A stretch of 50,792 nt of DNA from Streptomyces boluensis (GTDB lineage Bacteria; Actinomycetota; Actinomycetes; Streptomycetales; Streptomycetaceae). Shown here in pieces: positions 8,206-16,423 of the stretch (position 1 is the stretch's first letter; each line of letters begins with the position of its first letter). Location of the stretch: assembly GCF_009908195.1 (NCBI RefSeq), contig NZ_JAAAHS010000010.1, positions 1 to 50,792 on the forward strand, read 5' to 3'. The translations under genes were made by a program, and so were the position numbers. The notes under the pieces were generated by a model. The model saw only the letters and a list, made by a program, of their open reading frames with translations, did no database searches and was not told where the DNA came from.

Positions 8206-8817
8206 GGCGCCACATCAGCCCCGTTCGTCCCCTACAGAATCAGCCGTCCCCGGAACAGGCACAACCGTGGTACGCCCACTCCGTGGAACGTCCCCGCCGG
8301 CGCTGCCTGGGCCGGACACGCCCTGCCGGCCGAGGCGGGCACCCCAACCACCCGCGCACAGAACGGGTCGAGGAGGGTCGCGGCATCGGGGAGTCCGGCG
8401 CGGTGGAGGAATTTGAGCAGGTCTGCGTCGTGGCAGGCAGTGGCTTCAGCAGAGGATGCCGAGTTGCGGAAGTCAGGGAGTGCTGCCCGCCGCCGACAGA
8501 GCACCTGGGTGAGGAATACGTTCGTGCGAAGGCGCTGTCGCTCAAGGCGTTCAAGGCGTTCAAGGCCGCGGACGAGGCGCTGGCCGCTGAGGCGCCGCGC
8601 AACGCGACTCGAGCCCGGTATCTGGAGTAGGTGAAGCACGTTCCGGTGGGCGATGTGCCCGACCTGGTGCGGTGGCGGAATCACGCTCTGCTTGCTGAGA
8701 GGAAGGGCGTCCTGGCCCCCGTTCTGGAGCGGGCGGCACTGTATCCGGCTGCGTATCCGGCGGCCTCGCGAGGGTCTCGCACGGCGCCCTGCAAGGGCTG
8801 TCGTAGGGCGAAGGCGC
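8206..8817. other. gene-poor stretch with possible degraded coding sequence
   Basis: I see no intact gene. From about 8490 to 8630 a plus-strand frame has coding-like composition (HLGEEYVRAKALSLKAF, then a TAG at 8628-8630). The same frame resumes directly at a GTG (8631) with VKHVPVGDVPDLVRWRNHAL until about 8760, where it decays into Arg-rich sequence. It may be a gene remnant interrupted by a nonsense codon. No homologue comes to mind. Confidence 0.3.
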
Positions 8818-9006
8818 CTACTCCTCGGGGTAGATGTCTCCGGCTCGCATGGCGCTCTCTTGTTCGGACCGGGACTGCAGCTTGCGAGACTTCTCCTGGA
8901 GGCGCTGCCGTTCTTGTGGGTCGGAGGTGCGCTCCGCGGCTTCTTCAAGTTCGCGCGCCTTTTCGCGCATGTGCTGAAGCCGTTCCCGTGTCTCCTCGGA
9001 TCCCAT
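8818..9006 (-). CDS. small helical charged protein, DUF6381-like
   Basis: A 62-residue, strongly charged, helix-forming protein (SEETRERLQHMREKARELEE, then AAERTSDPQERQRLQEK) with a GAGGACC ribosome site 7 bases upstream of the ATG. Length and the central ERTSDPxERxRL pattern resemble the small Streptomyces proteins grouped as DUF6381. That family has no established function; the sequence predicts an amphipathic or coiled-coil hairpin. It stands alone, with the nearest minus-strand neighbours distant. Family recognition is from memory of the pattern. Confidence 0.65.
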   Translation of the reverse strand: MGSEETRERLQHMREKARELEEAAERTSDPQERQRLQEKSRKLQSRSEQESAMRAGDIYPEE

Positions 9007-9334
9007 GATCGGTCCTCGCTTCGTGAAGGGGCACTACGTCCCAGCGAAACAAGGTTCGGTGGCCTCGGCACCTCGACGCACGCAGCCCGGTCCTTGAACC
9101 TCGCTCCGCTCGATGTCGCCCACGCTGTCCTGTCGCATCCGTCCTGAGCAGTCTCATCGGAGTTGAGTGATGGCTGCGTCGCAGGTCAGGCATGTGTGTC
9201 AGGCAGCGCCGAGAGCAAACGGTGGATGCGTGTCTGCGATCCATTCGCGACCTTTTGGCCCGGAGTAACTTCCCACCGCTACGGGCAGATCCACTGCGGT
9301 CGGCATCGGGCCGTCCATGAAGAGGCACCCAGAG
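9007..9334. other. intergenic region, no gene seen
   Basis: About 330 bases between the divergent 9006 and 9335 genes. It contains a moderately AT-richer tract around 9150-9270 that may carry promoters, but no frame with coding character and no strong hairpin. Confidence 0.4.
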
Positions 9335-9604
9335 ATGACCGACAAGAACCCGCAGGGCGACGCACGAGAAGGGGAACGACTTCCCCTGGACCAGCCGGCG
9401 ACACTCACCGCTACGACTACCGACGGCGTGATCGCCTTGGCCTGCGGTAGCGGGAACGTTCGTGCCGTACTGATGCAGAGAGGACTCCTCCCCGGCCGCG
9501 TTGAACGGGGCAAGAAGCGGCCCGCGGCGGAATCGGGCCGTCTCGACGTTCCACACCGGGGTCCCACCATCGGGAACGACGCCACCATGCCCGGGGCCCG
9601 CTAG
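9335..9604 (+). CDS. hypothetical 89-residue protein
   Basis: Reads MTDKNPQGDAREGERLPLDQ, then a short beta-like section (ATLTATTTDGVIALACG) and a basic tail. It is soluble with no motif I can assign; the middle faintly recalls the first strand of STAS domains, but the family signature is absent. The ATG at 9335 is chosen because the residues from there are normal in composition; an in-frame ATG at 9317 is possible. Support comes from the perfect terminator-like hairpin beginning 8 bases after its stop. Without that hairpin I would rate it as doubtful. Confidence 0.4.
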   Translation: MTDKNPQGDAREGERLPLDQPATLTATTTDGVIALACGSGNVRAVLMQRGLLPGRVERGKKRPAAESGRLDVPHRGPTIGNDATMPGAR

Positions 9605-9611
9605 GCATACG

Positions 9612-9651
9612 CGCCTGTGCCCCCGGAACGGCGGATCCGGGGGCACAGGCG
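9612..9651. terminator. perfect 16-bp-stem hairpin, probable bidirectional terminator
   Basis: Left arm CGCCTGTGCCCCCGGA (9612-9627) pairs perfectly with 9636-9651 across an 8-base loop (ACGGCGGA). It sits between two convergent stops, 9604 on plus and 9664 on minus, exactly where a shared terminator is expected. There is no U-tract, which is common for Streptomyces terminators. Confidence 0.8.
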
Positions 9652-9663
9652 GTGGCGCGGTGT

Positions 9664-9870
9664 TCAGAGCCCCATGGAAGCCCGGAACTCCTCGAACGAG
9701 ACCTTCCGGTCACCGTCGGTGTCGATGGTGTCGATGAGGTCCTGCGCGGCCTCCGCGGTGACACCCGTGTCGCCGAGCTCCGCGACGACCTGCCGGTACT
9801 CTTCGGCAGTCAACTGCCCGTCCCCGTCGACGTCGTACCGGTCGAAGACCTTCCGCGCCGCGGCTGCCAT
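9664..9870 (-). CDS. small EF-hand calcium-binding protein
   Basis: A 68-residue protein from the ATG at 9870, with two canonical EF-hand loops: DVDGDGQLTAEE and DTDGDRKVSFEE. Each has acidic ligands at positions 1, 3, 5 and 12. The first helix (AAAARKVFDRY) has the usual spacing for this family, which favours this ATG; GTG at 9879 and TTG at 9906 are upstream in-frame alternatives. No signal peptide, so it should be a cytoplasmic calsensor or calcium buffer of the type common in streptomycetes. It ends next to the hairpin shared with the convergent neighbour. Confidence 0.85.
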   Translation of the reverse strand: MAAAARKVFDRYDVDGDGQLTAEEYRQVVAELGDTGVTAEAAQDLIDTIDTDGDRKVSFEEFRASMGL

Positions 9871-10301
9871 GTCGACCACTCGATCCCCATTTCCTTGCTG
9901 TTTCAAGACCGCCCCACTCTAGGGCCTCCAAGTACCCGCTCCCGCAGCGCCCACCGCTCCCGCCCGCAAGGCGGATTCAGGGCAGGACTACGGAGACTTC
10001 GAGTTGGTCGTGGATGGCCTCTGAACTCGTTGATTTGGTTCAACTCGCTGATGCAGGCGAGCCCGTTGGGCGCACCGATCTCCCCGCTCCGCTTCCTGGC
10101 CGGCTCCCTCTCGCGCCGGGCATCACCCCCCCCGCCTTGACCGGATGAGGGGCCGTCCCATGACCGAGCAATCGCTTCTGCACGGCCGCCTACGTACTGT
10201 CCTTCGTGGACCGCCACACCCTGTCCCGGTGATCGAGCCCATCAAACGGGATTCCTGCGCGGTCGAGCCCGCATCGAGGTAGCGAGCCAGAAAGGCTGAC
10301 T
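9871..10301. other. intergenic region with possible decayed coding fragments
   Basis: About 430 bases with no intact gene. A short frame reading AAYVLSFVDRHTLSR ends at a TGA near 10232 and looks like the tail of a lost protein, but it is too short to identify. A run of eight C residues lies near 10126-10133. The end of this stretch carries AAAGG, the ribosome site for the gene at 10302. Confidence 0.35.
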
Positions 10302-10643
10302 GTGTCCGACCTGACTCAACTCATGTCGCAGGTCTCCACGGGTGGGGTGAACGGCGGTGCCGTGGAGATCCCGGTCGAGGTCCGGCGCTTCATCGAGAGG
10401 CTGACTTTCGCAGATCCTGAGGACGTCTGGCAGTCGCTTCAGGAATCCCTGGCTGAAGACTGGATGGCACTCCCCGTCTGGGCACGGAACCTGGCTTTCC
10501 GTCTGCTCTGCCTGCAGCGGCCTGACGCTGCCGAAATCCTTGGGCAAGCCGGTTCGGACCTCCTCAGCTTCGGTCCGGATTGGGACGACTTCGCCGAGGA
10601 ACTGCTGGCTCGATCTCAGGAACTCAAGAAGAAGGAGGTCTGA
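10302..10643 (+). CDS. hypothetical acidic 113-residue protein
   Basis: GTG start with AAAGG six bases upstream. The product is Trp- and Leu-rich and acidic (VEVRRFIERLTFADPEDVWQ, then ALPVWARNLAFRLLCLQRPD), predicted helical and soluble, ending in a basic KKK tail. The fold and size recall small immunity or antitoxin-like proteins, but I see no diagnostic motif and no partner toxin next to it. The downstream membrane protein begins 172 bases later and is probably separately expressed. Confidence 0.6.
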   Translation: MSDLTQLMSQVSTGGVNGGAVEIPVEVRRFIERLTFADPEDVWQSLQESLAEDWMALPVWARNLAFRLLCLQRPDAAEILGQAGSDLLSFGPDWDDFAEELLARSQELKKKEV

Positions 10644-10815
10644 GAATTTCGAGGGCTACGGGGCCGGTTGTCGTTCCTCGGGTGATGAGGGCGTCGATTG
10701 CAGGTCGGAAGTGCGGCCGTACCAACCCGGCTGGTGCGGTGCGGTGCGTGGGGCCGCACCCCCTGACGGGCCAGCCCGCAGGGCACTCTCCGCGAACGAA
10801 GGAGATCCTGGCTCT

Positions 10816-11520
10816 ATGAGGGAGTCAGGTGACGAAGTCCGGAGGCATCGACGCCTTTCCGCAGCGCACTTGTGGGCCGCGACCTTCACCGGTTTGGCAG
10901 CGCTGGTCCTGTCCGTGCTGAACTTGGTGATCCTTCAGAAGGACGCGCGTCTCGATGTCGCGCTGCCTGCCATTCTGCGGATCGGTGGCGACCCCGACTA
11001 CACCCTCGTGTGGCTACAGCCCACCCTGTCGACGACGCAGAACTCTGACCGCGTGAAAATGGCCAGCACGCTGAAACTCACATTGCACAGACAATCGGCG
11101 GGCGGCGCGGAAGAGTCTCCGCAATTCATCTGGGATGAGTCCGGCAAATGGGAGTACGACCCCCCAACCGGTGGGCTCGCCTACGTTCCGGCCGCTGACC
11201 CGGCGCCCATGGTGGTGCACCGTGACACCCCCAAGAGCCCCGTGGCGCGTTTCATCGCGAAGAGGTGGAGCTTCAGCCCTGGGAGATACGAGGGGAGGCT
11301 TGAGGTTCATCGACCGGAAGGCGGAAAACCACTCATGGCCAACTTCTGCCTCTATTTGTCAGACGGTGACGTGCAGACGCTCCAGGACCCCGCCAACCGC
11401 ACGCGCCTCTACATGTTCCGTAATGACGACCCCACCACCCGCAGTCAACACGGAGATTGCTATGTCGGCTTCTCCCACTCAGCCCCCGCCCGGGAAAAAT
11501 CGGAAGGGGTTACGCCCTGA
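10816..11520 (+). CDS. single-pass membrane protein of unknown function
   Basis: ATG at 10816 preceded by GAAGGAGATC with good spacing, giving 234 residues. A short basic N-terminus is followed by one membrane segment (LWAATFTGLAALVLSVLNLV, about 17-38). The remaining 195 residues form a probably extracytoplasmic domain rich in beta-like sequence and Trp/Tyr, with two Cys residues (FCLYL and GDCYVGF) that could pair. No family recognised. The open frame extends upstream to 10540 but is Arg/Ser-rich there, and the ribosome site decides the start. Confidence 0.7.
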   Translation: MRESGDEVRRHRRLSAAHLWAATFTGLAALVLSVLNLVILQKDARLDVALPAILRIGGDPDYTLVWLQPTLSTTQNSDRVKMASTLKLTLHRQSAGGAEESPQFIWDESGKWEYDPPTGGLAYVPAADPAPMVVHRDTPKSPVARFIAKRWSFSPGRYEGRLEVHRPEGGKPLMANFCLYLSDGDVQTLQDPANRTRLYMFRNDDPTTRSQHGDCYVGFSHSAPAREKSEGVTP

Positions 11521-11632
11521 GGTGTGCGAGATGGAGCCGGTGGCCCGGAAGCGGATCCGGCCGTCCGTCGCCCGCTCGAACTGATCACCCGCCGCGCCGC
11601 CACGTGAGCTCCCAGACCTGCCTGCGCCTCGT

Positions 11633-12889
11633 CTAGTCCAGCACCGCACCGCCGAGCCAATGCGCCGCAAGCAGCGCGGCCCGGACGTCGAAGTCGTCGT
11701 CGAGACTGTGGGAGCCGTTCGGCAGCAGAGCCGTTGCCTGCTGTACCCGGTACTGGATCGAGTTGCGGTGAAGGTTCATCGCCTGTGCCGTGGCCGAGTG
11801 GCTGCGGTGATGGGTGAGGAAGGTCCGCAGCGTCTCGCGTAGGAGGCTGCCGCGTGCACTGGTTGCCGCCAGGTCGCCCAGGCCGGCCCGTACGAAATCG
11901 CGTACGGCGGCGACGTCCCTGGTCATGAGCGCGACGGGAGCCACCTGGGCGTAGTGCACCCACAGCGGGCGGCGTGCATCGGCGTCCCCTCGCTGCGCGC
12001 TGCCGAGATGCATGGCGAGGATCTCTCTGACCTGGGCGGCCTGGCGTGCCGAGGAGCGGAAGCCCGCGAGGCCGGCGCCCGGTTCTCCCATGGCGGCGTG
12101 CAGCAAGCACCCCGCAGGCGGGGCCAGTTGAGCCGGCCGGCCGCCTGTCGAGTCCGGCAGGGCGAGCCAGAGGCGGGCCTCGTGTTCGTCGGTCGGTACC
12201 ACAAGGGAGGCTCGGGCCCGCAGGGCCGCGACGGCTCGGGTGCGGATGTCGTCCACGGCGGTGACCAGGTCGAAGGAGGTCATACGGTCGGCCGGCCACA
12301 GCGTGTACGCGACATGGAGCCCGTCCAGGGGGTAGCGCAGCGCCTGCTCGGCGGCGGCGCGGTCGACCGGGCCCTCGCCGAGGAGCGCGCTCACCCATTG
12401 CTGGCGGACCCCGCTCTGGCTGGCCACCCACTGCTCCCGCTCCCGTTCGTAGGTGCGTCCGACCTGCTCGCAGATCTGGTCGATGAACTGGCCCGAGAGA
12501 CGCACCAGTTCGAGGATGAGCGGAGTCCGTTCGTCGGCCGGCAGGTCGTCGAGGAGGGGGAACGCGTGGTCGAGGAACCGGGCATGGCCGATGCGGTAGG
12601 CGCGGATGAGCGCGGACTGCGGTACGTCGCGCTGGGCGAGGAACCGGGCATAGGCCAGGGCGGCCGTCGGGGCCTCCAGGAGATCCGCGTCGATCCCCTG
12701 CCTGATGAAGTTGACCGCGGCCACCACGTTCTCGGTGATGCTCGCCTCGAGGAGCGAGCGGGAGGCGGCGTCGTGATCGAGGTCGGTGATGTGGGCGCGG
12801 GTCACCTGCACGAGGTCCGCGATGAAGCCTTCCCTGGACTGCCAGATCCGGTCGCCGACCGCGATGCCCAGTGCCTGTCGTGACTCCAT
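11633..12889 (-). CDS. PucR-family transcriptional regulator
   Basis: A 418-residue regulator. The N-terminal two thirds is an all-helical sensor region of the type seen in actinobacterial PucR/CdaR proteins (QSREGFIADLVQVTRAHITD; LIRAYRIGHARFLDHAFPLL), followed by a GGDEF-like middle region. The C-terminal helix-turn-helix is clear: LRTFLTHHRSHSATAQAMNL, then HRNSIQYRVQQA, the usual PucR HTH ending. It lies divergently 155 bases from the acyl-CoA synthetase operon and most likely controls it, responding to a lipid or acyl metabolite (inference). Confidence 0.88.
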   Translation of the reverse strand: MESRQALGIAVGDRIWQSREGFIADLVQVTRAHITDLDHDAASRSLLEASITENVVAAVNFIRQGIDADLLEAPTAALAYARFLAQRDVPQSALIRAYRIGHARFLDHAFPLLDDLPADERTPLILELVRLSGQFIDQICEQVGRTYEREREQWVASQSGVRQQWVSALLGEGPVDRAAAEQALRYPLDGLHVAYTLWPADRMTSFDLVTAVDDIRTRAVAALRARASLVVPTDEHEARLWLALPDSTGGRPAQLAPPAGCLLHAAMGEPGAGLAGFRSSARQAAQVREILAMHLGSAQRGDADARRPLWVHYAQVAPVALMTRDVAAVRDFVRAGLGDLAATSARGSLLRETLRTFLTHHRSHSATAQAMNLHRNSIQYRVQQATALLPNGSHSLDDDFDVRAALLAAHWLGGAVLD

Positions 12890-13044
12890 GGCCGCACTCT
12901 ACGGCGATGCCCGCGCCAGGGCTTTGTTCCAGGAGCACGAAAGCGGCTTGCGACCTTGTGCCCCGCATCCGTGGCCGTTCGGCCGTCGTGGGCTCTACGT
13001 TCACCTGGATTCGCCCGCCATCCGACTCCGAGGTGCAGACCCGC

Positions 13045-14565
13045 ATGAACCTGAGCCGCCTGCCTGCTGTGCGCCGCGCACAAGACCCTCACGCTCCGGC
13101 CGTCACCGACGACGTACTCGGCACCTTGTCGAACGCCGAGTTCTCCGACCTGATAGACAGGTACGCCCGCCATTTCTTCCGCCGCGGCGTCCGCGACGGC
13201 GACATCGTGGCGGTCAAGCTGCCCAACCGCGTCGAACTGGTGGTGGCCCTGTTCGCCGCCTGGCGTCTGGGGGCAGCTGTCACCCCGGTCAACCCGGCGC
13301 TGACCGCGGAGGAGACCCGCTACCAGCTCACGGACTGCGGGGCGAAGGCCGTGGTCGTCGAGGCGGCGTCGGGCGAACTGCCCGTGTCCGTCGCCGTGTT
13401 GACGCCGGTCGAGCTGGCCGGACCGGCGCCGACGGCGGTTGCCTTGTTCGACCCACCCGCGGACCGGGAAGCGGGCGACGATCTCGCGCTGGTCGTCTAC
13501 ACCAGCGGAACCACCGGACGCCCCAAGGGAGTTGAGCTCCTGCACCGCAACATCGACGCCATGACCGCGGCGATGATCGAGTCGATGAAGCTGACCGAGA
13601 ACGATCACAGTCTGCTGATCCTGCCGCTGTTCCACGTCAACGGCCTCGTCGTCAGCGTCCTCTCGCCGCTGCGCGCGGGTGGCCAGGCGACGATCGTCGG
13701 ACGCTTCAGCGCCACGGGCTTCTTCGCCGCACTGGAGCGCGCCCGCCCCACCTACTTCTCCGGTGTCCCGGCCATGTACGCGATGCTGGCGAACCTGCCG
13801 CCCGACGTGCGGCCGGACACCTCCAGCCTCCGCTTCGCCGTCTGCGGCGCCGCTCCCATGCCTCCGCAACTCATCGAGGTGGTGGAGCAGCGGTTCGGCC
13901 TGCAACTGATCGAGGGCTACGGCCTGTCGGAGGGGACCTGCGCGTCGACGTCCAACCCGCTGGACGGCATCCGCAAGCCCGGCACGGTCGGACTTCCGCT
14001 GCCCCGCCAGAGCGTGGCGATCATGGACGAGGACGGCGTCTTCATCACCGACGGCGGCATCGGCGAGGTCGTCGTCAGCGGCCCCACGGTCATGCGCGGC
14101 TACCTGGGCCGCCCGGAGGAGACCGCCAAGGCCGTACGGAACGGCCGGCTGCACACCGGCGACATCGGGCGCCTGGACGAGGACGGCTACCTCGTCCTAG
14201 TCGACCGCGTGAAGGACATGATCATCCGGGGCGGCGAGAACATCTACCCCAAGGAGATCGAGACCGTCCTGCACGACCATCCCGCGGTCTTCGAAGCCGC
14301 CGTCGTGGGCCGCCCCGACGACGTACTCGGCGAGGTCCCGGTGGCCTTCGTGTCCCTGCGCGAAGGGTCGGACGCCGCCACCGACGCGGACGCCGCCACC
14401 GACGCGATCGCCGTCACCGGCGCGATATCCGCCTTCCTCGCCGACCGCCTCGCCCCGTACAAGCGCCCGGTCGCCGTGCATCTCGTCCCCGAGGTCGTCA
14501 AGAACCCCGTCGGCAAGATCGACAAGCCCGCGCTGCGCCGACAGGCGCTCACGCCCTCCTGCTGA
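13045..14565 (+). CDS. acyl-CoA synthetase (AMP-dependent, ANL superfamily)
   Basis: 506 residues from the ATG at 13045; upstream in-frame sequence is not coding-like. It shows the family motifs in order: phosphate-binding [11 protein letters not shown] (152-162), the substrate-region [20 protein letters not shown], the hinge [30 protein letters not shown], and the C-terminal NPVGKIDK with the catalytic lysine. It should activate a carboxylic acid to acyl-AMP and then acyl-CoA. An 18-bp tandem duplication adds an acidic [12 protein letters not shown] insert just before the C-terminal lid region. It is the first gene of an operon with a DUF3556 membrane protein and an FAD oxidoreductase, divergent from PucR. 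Substrate unknown; medium or long fatty or aromatic acids are possible. Confidence 0.9.
   Translation: [506 protein letters not shown]
14371..14406 (+). repeat. 18-bp perfect tandem duplication inside the acyl-CoA synthetase gene
   Basis: GACGCCGCCACCGACGCG occurs twice in direct succession (14371-14388 and 14389-14406), keeping the frame and encoding [12 protein letters not shown] in a surface linker. Confidence 0.95.
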
Positions 14566-14605
14566 GCCTCGACACCGTCCCTCCGAGCCACGAAGGTGTG
14601 ACCCC

Positions 14606-16423
14606 ATGGGCTTTGTGAAACCCCAACTGCCACCCGTCGACGCCGAGACCTTCCGTACCCTGCCGCGCGGTGAGCGCCTCAAGCTCCTCACGCGGCACTG
14701 GGTCGAGTACGGGTTCGGCACCCCCTACGCGGTGTACGTGTTCTACGTCGTCAAGTGCCTGGCCTACGTGGGCGGGGCGGCGTTCGTGATCTCGCTGACG
14801 CCCGGCCTCGGACCCGTCGGTCAGGTCGCCTCCTGGTGGTCGGAGCCGATCGTCTACCAGAAGCTGATCGTCTTCACTCTGCTGTGGGAGGTGCTTGGCC
14901 TCGGCTGCGGATCCGGCCCGCTGACCTCCCGGTTCAACCCCGTCATCGGATCGGTCCTGTACTGGCTGCGGCCCGGCACCATCCGGCTTCCCCCGTGGCC
15001 GGACCGGGTACCGCTGACCCGGGGCAGCCGCCGCACCGGCTTCGACGTGGCCCTGTACGCCGCCGTCCTGGCCTCGGCCGGCTGGCTGCTCACCCGCCCC
15101 GGTGATGGCAGCCACGTACCGGGCTCCGACGGCATCGGCCTGCTCGACGCGCGCGCGGCCGTCCCGCTCATCGTCAGCCTCGCCGTGCTCGGCCTGCGCG
15201 ACAAGACGATCTTCCTGGCCGCCCGTGGGGAGCAGTACTGGCTGTCGCTGCTGCTGTTCTTCTTCCCGTACGCCGACATGTTCATCGGCTTCCAGCTGGT
15301 CATGCTGGCCCTGTGGTGGGGCGCGGCGACCTCGAAGCTCAACCACCACTTCCCCTTCGTGGTGGCGACGATGATGAGCAACTCCCCGCTGATTCCGAGC
15401 CGTTGGCTCAAGCGGCGTTTCTACCGGGACCACCCGCGCGACCTGCGCCCCTCACGGCTGCCGTTCTTCCTCGCACATGTCGGAACCACGACGGAGTACG
15501 CCGTCCCGCTGTACCTGGTCTTCCTCGGCGACGGAGGCTTCTGGACCTGGGCGGCCCTGCTCTACATGGCCGTGTTCCATCTCCACATCCTCTCGACCGT
15601 CCCGATGGGCGTGCCGCTGGAGTGGAACCTCTTCTTCATCTTCTCGCTGTTCCACCTCTTCGGCGCCCATGGAGGCGTCCACGTCTGGGAGTTGCAGTCC
15701 CCGTGGCTGCTCGCCGTGGTCCTGCCGAGCCTGCTCCTGCTGCCCCTCCTTGGCAACGTACGCCCCGACCTGGTGTCGTTCCTCCCCGCGATGCGCTACT
15801 ACGCGGGCAACTGGGCCACCAGCGTCTGGCTGTTCACCGGCGACGCCCTGGCCCGCCTGGAGACGAACCTGACCACCGCGTGCCGGCTTCCGCACCGGCA
15901 GCTGGAGAGCCTCTACGACGAGAGCACGGCCCTGCTGATGTCCCACAAGGTGCAGAGCTGGAGGTCGATGCACTCCCACGGCCGAGCACACAACGGCCTC
16001 ATCGACCGCGTCACCGCCGGCCAGGAAGACACCGTGGTGATGGACGGCGAACTGATCGCCGGCTTCGCCATCGGCTGGAACTTCGGCGAGGGACACCTCC
16101 ACAACGACCAACTCCTGCACGCCGTTCAGGACCGCTGCGGCTTCGCCCCCGGCGAGGTGCGCGTGATCTGCCTGGAAGGCCAGCCCCTCCACCGCCTCAC
16201 GCAGGCCTACGAAGTCCATGACGCCGCCCTCGGCCTCCTCGAGCGCGGGCACGTCAAGGTGCACGACATGCTGACCCGCCAACCCTGGCCGACCGACGGC
16301 ACCGACTACCCGGTGTACGACGTGGAGAGCCTTCACCCACTCACGTCCGTACCCCACCAGGCCGGGCCGCCCGCCACGCAGGACGGCGCGACGACGACGC
16401 CGACCCAGGACGCCACGTCATGA
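14606..16423 (+). CDS. DUF3556 polytopic membrane protein
   Basis: 605 residues; the N-terminus MGFVKPQLPPVDAETFRTLP and the following HWVEYGFGTPYAVYVFYVVK match the actinobacterial DUF3556 family known from mycobacteria and streptomycetes. Roughly eight to ten hydrophobic segments fill residues 45-400, followed by a soluble C-terminal region of about 190 residues (HSHGRAHNGLIDRV; GFAIGWNFGEGHLHNDQL). The family has no established biochemical role. The start lies 40 bases after the acyl-CoA synthetase and its stop overlaps the next ATG (ATGA), so it is in one operon with an acyl-activating enzyme and an FAD oxidoreductase, suggesting lipid or isoprenoid chemistry at the membrane (inference). 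Confidence 0.78.
   Translation: MGFVKPQLPPVDAETFRTLPRGERLKLLTRHWVEYGFGTPYAVYVFYVVKCLAYVGGAAFVISLTPGLGPVGQVASWWSEPIVYQKLIVFTLLWEVLGLGCGSGPLTSRFNPVIGSVLYWLRPGTIRLPPWPDRVPLTRGSRRTGFDVALYAAVLASAGWLLTRPGDGSHVPGSDGIGLLDARAAVPLIVSLAVLGLRDKTIFLAARGEQYWLSLLLFFFPYADMFIGFQLVMLALWWGAATSKLNHHFPFVVATMMSNSPLIPSRWLKRRFYRDHPRDLRPSRLPFFLAHVGTTTEYAVPLYLVFLGDGGFWTWAALLYMAVFHLHILSTVPMGVPLEWNLFFIFSLFHLFGAHGGVHVWELQSPWLLAVVLPSLLLLPLLGNVRPDLVSFLPAMRYYAGNWATSVWLFTGDALARLETNLTTACRLPHRQLESLYDESTALLMSHKVQSWRSMHSHGRAHNGLIDRVTAGQEDTVVMDGELIAGFAIGWNFGEGHLHNDQLLHAVQDRCGFAPGEVRVICLEGQPLHRLTQAYEVHDAALGLLERGHVKVHDMLTRQPWPTDGTDYPVYDVESLHPLTSVPHQAGPPATQDGATTTPTQDATS

Noticed and set aside
10126..10133. Run of eight C residues as a phase-variable tract.
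   Set aside because: It lies in a non-coding stretch with no promoter or gene start next to it, so no switching role is supported.
9652..10140. Plus-strand frame across the EF-hand gene.
   Set aside because: It is the antisense shadow of the EF-hand gene followed by low-complexity sequence ending in a run of eight C residues.
10540..10815. Upstream extension of the 10816 membrane protein gene overlapping the end of the 10302 gene.
   Set aside because: Composition is non-coding and GAAGGAG sits correctly before the ATG at 10816.
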